Positions 1 through 13,932 of a stretch of 64,000 nt of DNA are shown here, piece by piece. The notes beneath the pieces were generated by a model. That model was not told where the DNA came from. It saw only the letters and a program-made list of their open reading frames with translations, and made no database searches. Origin of the DNA: Daphnia pulex. Lineage: Eukaryota > Arthropoda > Branchiopoda > Diplostraca > Daphniidae. The translations under genes and the position numbers were made by a program. The stretch spans positions 6,465,501-6,529,500 of the forward strand of contig NC_060018.1 of the NCBI RefSeq assembly GCF_021134715.1, written 5' to 3'. Position 1 is the stretch's first letter. Each line of letters begins with the position of its first letter.

Positions 1-2174
1 GATATTATGATTTATCTTACAAATAAAACGAAAACAAACTAACTTTTTTTTTAAAGAGAGGACTGTTCACCGTGCAAACAATTCAATCATAGCAAATATA
101 TTATAAATCTTGAAATTAATTCCCTATTTTGGATTTACCTTTTCAGTCAAATTTAGAATAATATATCAGATCATAAACTTGTTTCCAACGAATTTCTAAT
201 TTATTCACAATCCGTAAAATGTAAAACTCAATTAATAATATTTGTATGTAAAATTTCGTTCTTTATAGCGATGTTAGCAAGCACTGCTATGTCATTTTCC
301 ATAATTTCGAAAAACAATATTTCAAAGTAAACGACAGCAAACTCTTTCTATATTTCAAGAAAAATGGGCACCTTCAAATATTCTAACTTTGTAATAGGCT
401 GCACAACTAGTGCATAGAATCCAAGCCACGCATCCCTATTGATTTTCTCTACCTTTCTGACGACATGAATCAATACTGGAACTTTGTGCGATACATCTTT
501 TCTCGAATTCGCCGTGCGAGTTTCGTACCATTCAAATATCTAGTCCTATGGTCGAGTCTCATAACCGTCGTTCAATTTATCATGGTGTAAAATCAACGAA
601 ATAATGAATTGGCAGATCTTCCAATCATACTTTTCTTCAGAGATAGGCCTGCTCGGAAACACGATTAAAGAAATAAGTTGGCCTATACAAGGCTGAACTT
701 GTTATAGTTTATGAAAATATCGATATTGTGAACAATGAAGGAGTTATATAACTCCGGTGATCAACAGTATACAGCTAGCAAGAGATCTCGCATATTACTA
801 AGGAATTCATTACCCAATCAACGGATTTACGCGCATCACCGAATTGCAATTATATACGGTACATCTCTTCGGGAGCTATGATTAGATGGGACCTATAATC
901 GCTATATTGCGTCACCGTAAACCCAAGCCGGGAAACTTTACAAAACATTGCATTTAACTAAATCAAGGTTTCAAGTGGAATTCAGAGCTAAAAGGCTTAA
1001 GAGTGAATATTTTGGTTCTGCTGTTGGAACGTGAGAAATCTTATAATCTCTCCACTTTGAGCTGAATCAAATCATCAACTGATGATTGGTTTTTTTCTTT
1101 TTTTTTGGGGGGGGGGGGATTTGAAGGGGGTGGGAAGTGGGGGTTGAGAAACGAAGAAAAAACCAACCGAAAACAAAAAAAGTAACTCCGCCCCTTGGTC
1201 GTCTCATCCAATCACAGTGCTCTAAATTTCCGCAAACTTCAAATAACGAAGGTCTTCACCTCTAAAAAGAAGGTCCTGTGGATAGTGCTTGCCTGGGCAA
1301 TTCATAACAAACTAGAGATAGAAATTCTAAGAATTAGATTGCTAAATTACTTTCTGCTCTGGCAGATGTTATAACATATCATTATTAAAGATTGATTATT
1401 TTTAATACCTTTAACCAAACTATAAAATCTATTTTCCCCTATCTGCGTAAAAGCTTTTTTCTTTGTTATGGGTAAAAAAGTTCGATTTTTTTTTTAAACA
1501 CAACGAGGGTCCTGGAGGCCGTACCCATACTGACTCATCAACCTCTGCTGTTCCAATTTATCCACCAACTCTGGCTCCCTGGCTCGTAACCAAAAAATTA
1601 CGTTAACTTTTAAATCCGGACCCAAACCTACCCAAAATATAATGGCGTATGATGACTTCGACAATAAAAAAGATACGGTAGCGAATAAAATAAGGTAGCG
1701 GGTGGAGCAAAGAATACAATAAAACGAAATTAAATCATGTTATTAGTTCCCAAACTATAGGGGAAAAACAAACTTATGACCCATATCAAGTCCCAGCATC
1801 ATTCCCCACTAAATTTAAGACATTACAACAGCCATTGAGGATTGATTCGATTCAATAAACCGAAAAATTACGAAATAAAAGCTAAATTTTTTACTATTTC
1901 AGTCAAATCTTAACGAAATAATAAATGATTTTAGATCAAATTGAGAATAATTCAATTTATTTCACTTCAAATTAAATTAACTATTTTTATTTTATATGTA
2001 GGAGAAGAAATAAACATTTTCTACTTCAACATTATGTTACATGGAATTTTACTGGCTACTACCATATCCACATTCGTACAGGTAATCAAAATATTTAATT
2101 CACGCATGGGTTTCAATAGAATTATTCTAGTCATATTTACTAAACTAATACCTCTATTAATTTTTTATTTCCAG
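1..2174. other. Non-coding region upstream of adenylate cyclase
   Basis: This is AT-rich sequence with no open frame that looks like a protein. It holds a T-rich tract followed by a run of 12 G (1107-1118). It may contain the promoter and 5' exons of the adenylate cyclase that follows, but none can be fixed from sequence alone. Confidence 0.6.
1107..1118. repeat. Poly-G run (12 G)
   Basis: Twelve consecutive G follow a T-rich tract and are followed by a G-rich stretch to about 1143. It is a simple low-complexity tract with no evidence of function. Confidence 0.9.
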
Positions 2175-5100
2175 ACATACCACAACTTACAAAATCAGCT
2201 AGAAGGAAAATGCACAGAAGCAACAGTGACTCTAGGCGTGATCGCCAGCAACGATTCAGCTTTAAAAATCGCATGAAGCCAAGTTCTTTACAAGATGTGG
2301 TAACATACATTTTATTATGGCAACATACAGGATAAAAGAGACTAGCAAAAGATATTCGCAAAAACAGTAGCCCTATTCCTTGATCCCTGGGTAATTTGTG
2401 TGAACATTATTCGAGAAAATATTGGCATTCCGTTCGATCAGTCTTTCAAACAGTCTTTTCTTTCCCCGTGTTTTATTTGAAACACAAACGGATTACCTTT
2501 AATTTGTATTACATTTTTTAATTTTTACCACATGCTCTTATTCCAAATCAATACGTCCCGGTTTTACCTGTTGATGGAATTTACCTTTATATGAGGCTAG
2601 GATAAAGTCCATGGACATTCTATATAATCATCCGGCTTTAGAACAGTGCACAGGTCGTTTATTGTATAAACAAGCCATTTCAAAACAAGTCGACGCTATT
2701 CCTCGGATGTGTATTTTAGTTGAAATAACTATCAAACACATTTTTGACTGTACACAATCCATTGCAAATAATATTTTGTTTCAACTGTTTATAGGACAAT
2801 GATGTGGGGGGCAGAAGTGCCAGCTTACGCCACCATAAAACACCAACATCAGCAGGACAAGGAGCAACAAAAACCGGCGGGACAAATGGCGGGGGGGCTA
2901 CGGTGGCTTCTAGTGTCATTAGTTTAGGCTTTTCCATGTCATCCGTCAATGATCCGACCACCCCATCTGGAATGGGTCCATTAAGTGGACAGACCCCTAA
3001 GAAATCTAACTGGGAAGTAATTGAGCATTATCACAAGTCAGGACTTCATGGAACATCTTCAAATAGCCGAGGAAAGCAACAGGCAAGAAAATATCCGGAT
3101 CACTTTTTATTTATTATTATTCATTTCTTATTGTATGCATGCAAAATATGTAGTACTTTATGGTATTCGTCGTTCATTTGCATATTTTTCTTAGGAGGAA
3201 TTTGGAATAGCAGTGGCAGCCCCAGCAGTCAACAATGAATTTGTGCTGTTGGAAGACAACAGGCGCTGTTGGTGGAATCTGTATCAACTTTTGAAGCGTG
3301 TTTTTCGATCTCATCGTTTTAAAGACGTCCACGTCGAGGTTTTATATCAACGTTATTTTCTGCGGATGAATCAAACCAACTTGACAAGCTTGCTGGCTCT
3401 GCTTATTGCTACTGCACTCGTTTTTACAGCGCTCAACTACGCCATCGGCGGCAATCAAGGCCTTCTACAAGGCGTGATTATAGGCTTGTTTGCTCTTCTC
3501 TATGTCGGTCTGGAGTTGCTGGTGACCCGCTCCTTTCTCAATGAAGTCTATCTCATCGTATTCTCATACATAATATTGGCTTCATTTGTCGGAACGGAGC
3601 TTGTGCTAGCCTTAGACAATGCTAGGAAATCAGCTGTAGCCGGAGCTTGGTCCACCGTATTTTTCATTTACATCACCTATACCTTTCTGCCTCTTCATGT
3701 TCGGGAGTCGTCCATTTGTGGCTGTCTCCTGGGAGTCACACAACTAGCGTGTGCACTAAGTCTCAATTTCGAAGACACAAATATTTGGAAACAGGTATAA
3801 ACAGCACAGCTGAAGACGATAAGAGATGAAAGAGAAATGTTCCGGTATATTGCACGACTGCTGGAATTTAACTAAACGATATAGGCCTGTTTTATTTAAA
3901 ATCCCTTAGTACTTTAGCTACTTTTTCACTTGATTTCACTTTTTATACCTATAAGAAGAACACAAATATATTTCTTTTTGAAATCCCTTGTAGATATTGG
4001 CCAATGGGGTTTTGTTCCTATGCACAAATATAGCAGGAATATTCACCCATTACCCATGCGAAGTTGCCCAGCGTCAAGCTTTCATAGAAACGCGACAATG
4101 CATTGAGGCTCGAATTAATATTCAGCGAGAAAATCAACAACAGGTAATTCAGAGGCTATAATGTTAACTATATAACGTGATGCGTATTGCAAAGTCTAGC
4201 TACGTTTCCACAATATGGCATTGTGACTTAATAAAATACATGTAAAATACAGTTCTTCAAATTCCTTATTTCAGGAAAGATTGCTGCTTTCGGTACTTCC
4301 ACGGCATGTGGCAATGGAAATGAAAGCGGACATTGCTGGAAAGCCCAAAGATACAATGTTTCACAAAATTTATATTCAGAGGCACGAAAATGTCAGGTAT
4401 AAAACAGACTTATTGAAAAGAAAAAAATTATTCAAATGGAAATTGTTTGTTAATGACTTGTTTTTTTATTTATTATTTGCCAATTGGAATCAGTATTTTG
4501 TTCGCCGATATCTGTGGATTCACAAGTCTTTCTGACCAATGCACGGCTGAAGAGCTCGTCCGCCTACTCAATGAACTTTTTGCCAGGTATACGGACACTG
4601 GATTATCCGGATTTACAAAATCCAGAAAAAAAAATGGGATTTTAAGTTGATTAATTGAAAAAAATTAATTGAACTAAAATTAATCGTTTCAGGTTTGACC
4701 GACTCGCAGCTGAACATCACTGTTTACGCATCAAGCTGTTAGGTGACTGCTATTACTGTGTTTCCGGGTTACCAGAACCAAGACCTGACCATGCACATTG
4801 TTGCGTCGAAATGGGACTAGATATGATTGATGCAATTGCGTAAGAAAAGTTCTATCAACTTCAATGATTTTGGCAATCAAATGATTTTTTTTTGCAGGCT
4901 TGTAAGAGAAGTTACTGGTGTAAATGTAAATATGAGAGTTGGTATTCACACTGGAAGGTAAAACATACGAACCAACATTTATTAAAGAATTATTTAAATT
5001 TTTTTCTTAAAATAGAGTTCATTGCGGAGTTCTTGGACTAAGGAAATGGCAATTTGATGTATGGTCTAATGATGTGACTCTCGCAAATAATATGGAAAGT

Positions 5101-8100
5101 GGAGGGATTCCTGGGTAAATTATTCTTAAATCTAATATCCATTTTGTGTATAAGACAAGCTAAGATTTAAAAAAAAAACTTAAATCCGGTAAAGATCACA
5201 TAACAGTATCGAGTTAATATATTTTCGATTCAATGTTATTCATACACAAGGCGGATACACATTACCAAAGAGACGTTAAAATATCTCGGAAGCGACTATC
5301 GCGTAGAACCTGGTCACGGTGGAGAACGGAATGGATATTTACGGGATCACAACATTGAAACATTTTTAATAATTCCCAGCGATAAATATCGAGATGTAAG
5401 TGTATATTTTCACGACATCATAAAAATACGTGAAAATGAAAAATTTTCCTTTAACCCGAATTCAACCTCCTGGTTGGACTGAAAAAATAGAGTAGCCTTG
5501 GATTTTTTAACGTTAAAATTTTTCCAAGTGTAATTTCTTGATTAATTAAAAAAAAAAGTCGAATGAAATATTTTTATCTTTTCAGCACCACGCCAAAAAA
5601 ACCAGCAGCTACAATTCCATGAACGGAACGACATCAACGTCTAAAGAAATGCGCGTCATGGGTCATTCAGAGCACACGAAACAAAATATCCATAACAAGT
5701 AGGTTGCAACATTTATTGATTGAAAATTGATTTTCATGATCTATATAAGTAAGAACAATTTATTTCAATGCAATATTGGATTAACCAAAGACATTCTAAT
5801 CATTAGGCTAGGTTTTGGCGATAATCAGGAAAAGAAAGATCCAGAAGTCGAAGTAAATGACTATCTTGCGCGGGCTATAGATGCAAGAAGCATTGACCGT
5901 CTCCGTGCGGAACATTGCCGCCGTTGGTTACTAACCTTCCGAAAACCGGAAACTGAAGCCAAGGTTTTTATTCTTTCACATATAAAATTTTAAAATAATC
6001 ATTTCTTAATATTAATCCAATTTTCAATTGATTTAGTATGCCAAAGAACGTGACAGAATGATGGAAGCCTATTTTATTTGCTCGTTTTTCATCCTGGTTT
6101 CCATTCTGATTGTTCAGTCTATCGTCATCCCACAGTAAGAAAAAAATATCAAATATGAAGTAATTTCTAAAATAACTACCCATTTATAAATCAATATATT
6201 TTTTGCAGATCAAATGTGATGTTACTAACCAGCGCAATATGTGGTGGAATATTGTTACTGATTGTTATTATCGCCGTCGCCGAGAAATGCAGTGCAAGTT
6301 TACATTTCAGATTATAAATCGTTTTGATTTATTCAAAGCTAATTTTTTAATTTTTACAATAAAATTTTTATTTAGTGTCTACCTGATGAGCTGATGATGT
6401 TCTCTCGTCGTATAGCTGCCAGTCATCGTTTAACACAGCTGCTCTCAGCATGGGTAGTTCTTATTCTTTACGCTGTTGCATGTGCTCCACTGGTGAGTAA
6501 AGATTTTTTTGTAAATCTTGTTAATTAATTCAAACCATTAACTCAAATATATCGTCACATTGAATAATACTTCGATTTAAGGTACCTATTTCGGAAGAAA
6601 AAATGCCACCTTGCTTGATTCAATTGATACAATTAAATAGCTCCACAGTACTTAACCATGGAAGATTCAAAGATTTGTCGTTCCTCCCCAATGTATCTAT
6701 TTCTGAAAGCAGCACTGAAACCTCCAAAGAAGTATGCACATCCCCTTTTCCTCAGGTAATTTATAATTCATAAACTTTTTTTTTTATGTTTTAAAAATAG
6801 ATTAAATTATGAAAATTCTTTTTATTTCTCTTTTTCTACCATTTAGTATGTCACACTTTGTGTCATGCTGGCGATGATATCCAGTTCAGTATTCCAACCG
6901 ATGACAAGCTTGCTTCGCTTGGCTTTGCTGATAATCATGAGTTCAGTTTATCTTTATCTTGTGTTTGGAAGCCATGCAGCTGTTTTCGAATCCCAGGATA
7001 TTCTACTGTTGATGAGGTAAGATTTTCTCATTTATTTTTTGCGATAACATGATTGTCGAATACGTACCATTGTTTTTGTTTTTGTTTTAACTTGAGAAGA
7101 AAATTCGTTCAACAAAGTTATTAACGTTTGCATTTAAAATTAAAATGAAAAGTCTTCTTTTTTAATTTAGATTTTTTCCTGCTAATTAAATGTTGTAATA
7201 TTAATTTAATATTGTAACATTAAAGATTATCTAAATTTTTTCCGAACTTTTGGCGATTAGAAAAGAAAAGGATTTACAGACCTACTTTCGAACGGATGAC
7301 GCGAAAGGCAGAATGCTCTCTTTTGCGTGTTTTATCTTTGCGTCTTTTCCCGAAAAATTCTTCTTTTTATTCAATGCATCAATAATTAGACCCCCCCCCC
7401 CCCCCCGCAATAGTTGAGTGTATTAGAAAACAAAATTTTTGTTGGCTTGGTTATTCGTAAAAAACTCAGTCCAAATAAATTTTTGGCCGAATTGTAAATT
7501 TGGCAATTTGATTATGTTTCAAAGTCTCCCCCCTTTGATTTTTGAATGCGAGTATAGGGATCCGTCAGTAAGAAAATAATATAAGAAATCGTTCCCCCAG
7601 AAGTCTTTAGTTCGCACTATATCCAGGTTCATATGCTCACAGTTTTGTTATTACTAAAAGGGAACCGCCAGACTCAACCATATCTTTGGGTATGCTGACA
7701 GCTTTGATATTAGCTGCGTTTGTGGCTGCGTTTGTAATTCACGGGCAACAAATTGAGGCAACTTCGCGATTGGACTTCTTATGGAAACTGCAAGCAACTG
7801 GTACGTCTATTCAACTGGTGTTGGTGAATGTAATGAGCAGAAATATTAATTTCCAAAATAAATATCCAAATTTATAGAAGAAAAAGAAGAAATGGAACAT
7901 TTACAGGCGTACAACCGTAAACTCCTAGCGAATATTCTTCCAGTTCATGTCGCGGAGCATTTTATGTCTATGGATAAACATAATGACGTAAGATTTGATA
8001 ATTATAAATTTAATCTAGTAATGTGATATTAAAATTTCCCCTTTCTCCTGCAGGAACTTTATCATGAACAATGTGAAAGTGTGTGCATTATGTTTGCTTC

Positions 8101-8958
8101 AATCCCAAACTTTCCAGAGTTTTATGTTGAATTGGAGTCAAATAATGAAGGCGTCGAATGTCTTCGACTTCTCAATGAAATCATTGCCGATTTTGATGAG
8201 ATTTTAAGTGAAGACCAATTTAAATACATTGAGAAAATCAAATCGACCGGATCAACTTACATGGCTGCCTCTGGTATACATAGTGATCTATCTTCAAATT
8301 GGTCAGTCCGTTGTGTTAACTCAGCATTTCTAAAATATATATTATAGGTCTCACAAAAGCAACATGTGACATGAAGAATTTTAACCACGTAACGGCTATG
8401 GCTGACTACGCTTTACGGTTAAGAGAGCAACTGGATTACGTCAATGAACATTCCTTCAACAATTTCAAAATCCGAATAGGTAAATTTTGATAACCTTGCG
8501 AACTGAGCGCGAAACGTTTATCCGTGGCATCTAGTTACATATTACTCGCATAAAAAATGTTTATCATTATTCAGTGAACTGCTTATATTTTTTTTTTAAA
8601 TTTTGCTCAGGAATTAACATTGGACCGGTCGTAGCAGGAGTAATAGGTTCTCGGAAACCACAGTACGATATTTGGGGTAATGCAGTAAATGTTGCAAGCC
8701 GGATGGATTCTACTGGTGTACTTGACAAAATTCAGGTAATGTATTATATGCTTTGCTTGTTATCGTCAAATTTAGTAATGACCTCTATCATTTTGAAACG
8801 ATCAGGTAACGCAAGAGGTTTGCCAAATTTTACAACCAAAGAGTTACCCTCTGACATGTCGAGGAACAGTTAATGTAAAAGGAAAGGGTGAAATGGTTAC
8901 GTACTATTTGGACGGTTACAGTGTCGATCGTGTTCAAGTCGATGTCGGAACACGTTAA
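2175..8958 (+). CDS. Transmembrane adenylate cyclase, ADCY5/6 type
   Basis: Makes cAMP from ATP at the plasma membrane downstream of G proteins. Exons seen: 2175-2299 (tentative, Arg/Ser-rich N-terminus), 2795-3082, 3195-3794 (first membrane cluster), 3994-4143, 4275-4396, 4494-4586, 4693-4839, 4898-4957, 5016-5114, 5251-5395, 5586-5698, 5807-5963, 6037-6134, 6209-6293, 6376-6492, 6582-6755, 6847-7016 (second membrane cluster), then about 7627-7800, 7878-7987, 8054-8273, 8348-8479, 8611-8735 and 8806-8958. The C1 catalytic domain has FADICGFTS and [15 protein letters not shown] with both metal-binding Asp. C2 has QYDIWGN and [10 protein letters not shown]. The segments [29 protein letters not shown] and [12 protein letters not shown] match the ADCY5/6 branch better than ADCY1, 2 or 8. 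The start codon is unresolved (an in-frame ATG lies at 2210) and the 7016-to-7627 junction is out of frame unless a small exon is included. Two introns have GC donors. Confidence 0.93.
7391..7406. repeat. Poly-C run (16 C)
   Basis: Sixteen consecutive C lie inside the longest intron of the adenylate cyclase gene. This is a likely place for length variation or sequencing error. Confidence 0.9.
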
Positions 8959-11031
8959 CAGTCTAGAAAGTTAAGTATTACCCACACAAAAGAATAAAAC
9001 CGTTTCCCTTCATATATATTTAAGATTTTATTTAACTAGCGGGAATTTCGAGAAGATGAGATTGGTGATTTAATTCATCATTTATCTTTCGCATTCAATA
9101 AATAAATAGATATATATATTGTCACAAATTATATTTAACAAACTAATTTGAGACGCAATGTCACAACCCTATAGGTATACTGACCTTTATTCAGGAAAAT
9201 ATTTTATTATAAAAAAATTAGAAACATTTGCAGATTCACAATATATGTAATTTAAATTGCCACAGTCGCCGTGCTGGTTTTGAATCTTTTTGATTCTTAA
9301 ATAAAACTATCATCCAATAATGTGACACCCCACTGATATTTGTATCGGGTCACTTAATATCAATCCCTAAGCTCGTGAATGTAAGGTTAAACGGTAATTA
9401 ACACCAGTACCATTTTCTTATCAATACTTTTGCATTGCGTGGTGAAATCTATGCATTTATCGCGTGTGCTTTTGTTTGAGGGATTGTTACGTTTGTATTT
9501 TATTGTACCTTGCCAAATGTGTTTGATGTAAGCAAATGTTTCGGTGTTTTCACGTGCATGCTTCAAAAGTCAATGCGATACTACCCATTATATGAAATGA
9601 ACCAATAATTACTGCACACTTCAATTCATCGCCATCTTGGAAATTATCAAATTAAAAGAGGCGTACGAAAGCAACAAATTATTTAAAAAAAACCAACTTC
9701 TGATTATTTTTGAATCTGCCAACCTCTATCCCATAGGATCAAAATACTTTCATTCTTTGTTTTTACTTGTGACAAAATATGTTGAACCCCAAATATTTCT
9801 ATATAAATGAAATTGTGCAGAGTGATTTTTTTACTTGGAGTTTGTTACCTATTTTTGAATGCTAGGCAAATATGGATTGCCTTTTGTATTCAAAGAAAAT
9901 TGCCATAACTTTTGATTTGTAAATCAGATGTATTCCAACACCAATATAACATAAAATATATATTACATAATCAATTTTGAGTGAGTTCAATATACAGTCG
10001 TGCTTGAAAGCTTCTTTTCTTCTTGCTTGAAGCAGGCAAACTCTGCTCTGTAATTTTAATTGAATTTGAGGGAAGGTATAGCCTAGAAAGCTCTCTCTAC
10101 CTCTAATTGCCGTTCATTATAGTGGGAAGTTTAAAGAGAGAAAAAGGAGAAGAGAATGGAGTTTTAACAAGCAATCTACCACTCAACCGCACCGAAAAAC
10201 CCCCTTTTTTTCCGGAGGTCGTTTTCGGATTGTAATCCGGAAAAGGACTCGAAAAATCCGTACTAGGTCTATTCTACTCAGAATTGCGAGGCGATTCCAA
10301 ATTTAAATCCCATCTGTATCGATATACGATTACGATTACACCTTGTTAATGCTGTACAAAATTTATTCATACGAATAGTATGACATTCTGATGCTTAACA
10401 AAAGAATTTGATGTGATAGAGATATATGTATAGACAGTTTAATTCATAAGACTGCAATAGGGATTATTTGGAATGCAGACTCATTGAAATGTTATTTCTT
10501 AATTGTCATGGTACAAAAGAAATGAGGAAATTACATAATAAACTAATATGACAATACAAGCACATACATAGCACAATTTTTGCGACTTGACTTAGCTAGT
10601 TTGGTTCTTTCCATAAAATAGTTCGACATATAGAGGGAAATAATTCCACCTTGAAACAAAAATGTAATCCAATGCTCCAATGTCTCTATCCAACTCCAAA
10701 TGTCTATATCTACTTTCAGCACATCAATCGACCTTTTGAGATGAATCATGACTGATGGGGGAAAAAAAAGTTACATATTGAGCTTCCAACTTCCCAAGAG
10801 ATCATGGTTAATTTGAGATTTTTTCGCAAAGCTTCATCTGTTCCCGATGTTTCAGGAATAGAAATTTGAAACACAACAGTTCTGCAAGAATAGTATTATT
10901 AGATTTCAATTATAGGCCATTTACAGGAGACCTTATTGATTTCTCTCTGAATTTTCTTTCTGCTTACTATAATATAGAGTCACTCTGTCTATATCTAATA
11001 TCAAGGGGAAACTTTACAATAGTCCATAATA
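8959..11031. other. Intergenic region and probable 3' UTR of tincar
   Basis: AT-rich DNA between two convergent genes. It holds the 3' ends of adenylate cyclase (from the left) and tincar (from the right). The short open frames here have no recognisable protein character. Confidence 0.6.
8993..8998 (+). terminator. Poly(A) signal of adenylate cyclase
   Basis: AATAAA begins 35 bases after the stop codon at 8956-8958. It is the first canonical signal downstream. Confidence 0.6.
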
Positions 11032-13932
11032 CTACGGTCGTTGGTTTGTTTCGAAACCATGACCGGCAAACAGACAAGCTTGAATGGCGGGTCTCCTCTC
11101 TTCAGCCGTCGTTTGGTGTGATTGTACTTGATGTAGCCTAAGATAATTGAAACAAATAAGGTTAAAATGGGTAAAACAATAGACATCGCTTGACAAAAAC
11201 ATACCTTTGCATATGCGCTAGAGGCAAGCTGTTAAACGGAGAACGCTGTTGCGCATTATGTTGAAGTTGCATTGGAGGAACGTGGCTGCTCTTTCCAGGA
11301 AGAGAGGCAAATGTAGTCATTTTCGGCTTAACGTATCCATAGGGGTTGCATAAGTCCCGATTTGGTGCAATCAATGGAGAACTCCTGGATTGGATTGGCA
11401 GAATGTTTTGCCGCTGGTTGCCGGAACCGAACCCAGAATCGACTCCGCTGCTATCGCTACTACTACTGATCTCATGGATGTCGACTGGTTCCGTTTCTTC
11501 TGGTAGAGTTACCAAAGGTAGATCTCGTAACGTTGCGTAGTCGCCATCTTCTTCGGCATTTGGGATACGCATAAATGGTTTTCGAACTGGTCGAGTCAAA
11601 ATTGGTGAAAGCACAACGTTGGGGTTCATGGGGTGAACTGATAAATCTGAAGATGGAGTATTCTTGATGGCGGGTGATAGCTGCGACATGTTCATTTGCG
11701 CGGTAACTTCATTTTGTTGTGGTGTATGAACCCTGCGACTACTTTCGCTTATGCTGCAGCAACTGCTATTACTGCCGCTGCTCAAGGGCTCTGGTAAGGT
11801 GGGTGAAGAGGGAGTTTCCACTTCTGTGGGAGTTGGAATATTGCCTCCACCACGAAGCCAGTAAACTTGATTGGTGCTGTCGCCTCCTTTTTGAGTGTCT
11901 GTCGGTAGAGCCACCAGTTGATGGATTTTTTGTTGGACTTCAATATCCAAAACTCCATATGCTTTACCCCTTGATAGTATTAGAGTCGGGGCTTGAGATG
12001 AATCGTTGAGAAGGGCTTCCGACTCCTGAAAATATATTTAATTGAATAAATTATTACATAATCCATGGGTAATGGGGACTTTAACACGATCTTACCTCAC
12101 ACTTTTTCTTGCTGTTGGGTTTGAATTCAATTTCGGCAGCCAATGCCAAACACGAGGGTGAATTGAGCAGCGTTCGACCAACTGAAATTTTTAGTCGAAA
12201 ATCCCAGCTAGATTTTACAGTCAACAGCAGCCACAGGGCAACCCACAAAAAAGCATGGACGATCGATCCCGTTACTAATAGAAAATGACTATTAATTTTT
12301 TAAAATTCAATTAAAATGAATAGTAAATGAACGTACCAGCAACAAGCAGTACAGGTTGAGGATTCAACTTGTACATCTTGCTAAAATCATGCAGGAGAGG
12401 AGCTGCACTTGCAGCAACTGCTAAAAGAGTAGCTAGTGCCGCCAACTAAATTATTTAAAAAATAATATTTATTATTGGTGATTAAAATTAAAATTTGGTT
12501 AGGAAATTGTGACTAATTTGAATTAAACTCACATGAGGATAGAAACTCCACAAGTACGAGCGCGCGGATGGTAGCTCCCGAATGTACTTCTTCCGACTTT
12601 TTGTAAGAAAAACCGAAAGCTTGTTGAGAGCATACATGCTAAGAGGTGAACAGCCCAGCAGGAGAGTGCAGGATAGCAGCATCAACAGCATGACAGTGAT
12701 TGGTGGATCAAGAAGCAAATAATCCGAGAGCGATCCGCTTGCACCGGAGAAGGCTGCAGGCACTCCTGTCAATGCAACCCTTTATTTGAAAGAAACAAAG
12801 CATTAGCTGACCGCCCAAAGGATTAAGCCAAATAAAACAAAATAAAAATTACTTGTAAAGAACAGAAGCTCCACAAAATGCAAGAAGGGCGTGAACCCCG
12901 TTCGCTATAAGTTGAAGTGATATTAAAAAGGCAAGGCATTTATTTGCTCCCCAGAAGACATCACTGCAGCGAACGGCAAACGCCAACAAAGCGAACATGT
13001 AGCTGACAAACTCTGGGCTAGGGAAAGGAGTCTGTTCTATAAGGCGATCAGCAGATATGAAGGATCCTTTTTCTGGCCAAATTGAATTTCCCAAAAATAT
13101 CAGGTCCAAATCGCTATTCCAGATATGATCTAATATAAAAATCCATTACATGTAGTATAAGTGATTGAATAAAGAGTATGCGGGAAAAATTAAATTACCT
13201 CTATTCATCAGTTGGTCTTTGATCATTCGAGCTTCTAGAACAACTTTAGCAACCAAACTGCACAAGGCAGCAATGGCGTGCAAAGAAGGTCCAACAGGTG
13301 GACAATGTCTCCAAGCAGCTCCGCAAGCTGATCCCGTCCTAACTAGTGGATCACGGGCCCTTGAACGTGGAATATCAAGATCCATCTCTAAATCAATCTG
13401 CCTTCCCAGACGGTATCCGTCGTTGGCCAAGTTTCCTGTAAATACATTAATCATTTCATTAGTTTATACAATCATTTTATTGTGTGAATCAATAAGTGAT
13501 TGCTTACCTAATTTGAAGATGGAAGCGAATGCCAGGAAAGGGAGCAGTACTAAAGATGTAGCCTGGCGTGCGAACACATACAAAAATTCAGTTAGTGAAT
13601 TATTACTATATAAAATTTCAAATGCATTAACATTTACCTGAAGTGAGATGTAGAGATTCATTTCCCATACGCTTATACCACTGCTAAATTTAGAATCCAT
13701 ATATTCAACGAACAATTTTGATCCTTGCAGTACGATGTAGGCCTAATTAGAAAAACACATATTTTTCAAAACTGTTAAACATCACCGACTATAATGAAAT
13801 CAGAATAATATTTACATGGAACGCTGTAATGGCGATTCCGTACCACACCGAGGGTAGACTGTTCAAAGAGAGGCGGCAGCATGGTTTCTTGGAACTTTTG
13901 GTAAGTGGCTGCTGCGAATCAGTTCGAGTCAT
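11032..13932 (-). CDS. tinc: Tincar-like multi-pass membrane protein
   Basis: Drosophila tincar is a multi-pass membrane protein expressed in cardiac and eye tissue; its biochemical role is poorly defined. Ten coding exons were joined with all phases matching: 13816-13932, 13638-13742, 13508-13562, 13199-13435, 12853-13129, 12533-12779, 12337-12445, 12096-12274, 11205-12025 and 11032-11137, giving about 750 residues. The start MTRTDSQQPL is followed by hydrophobic stretches in most middle exons, such as FALLAFAVRCSD and PPITVMLLMLLSCTLLL, consistent with about eight membrane spans. The last roughly 300 residues are a Ser/Pro-rich, probably cytoplasmic tail. A splice acceptor (minus strand, just beyond 13938) lies six bases before the ATG, so the promoter sits beyond a 5' UTR intron. 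The identification is from remembered family resemblance. The gene model is sounder than the name. Confidence 0.78.

Noticed and set aside
2611-2802. Open frame just before the second adenylate cyclase exon
   Set aside because: It overlaps the intron and acceptor of the cyclase gene and has no family character.
13165-13641. 158-codon plus-strand frame opposite tincar
   Set aside because: Antisense shadow of two tincar exons, which have matching splice phases on the other strand.
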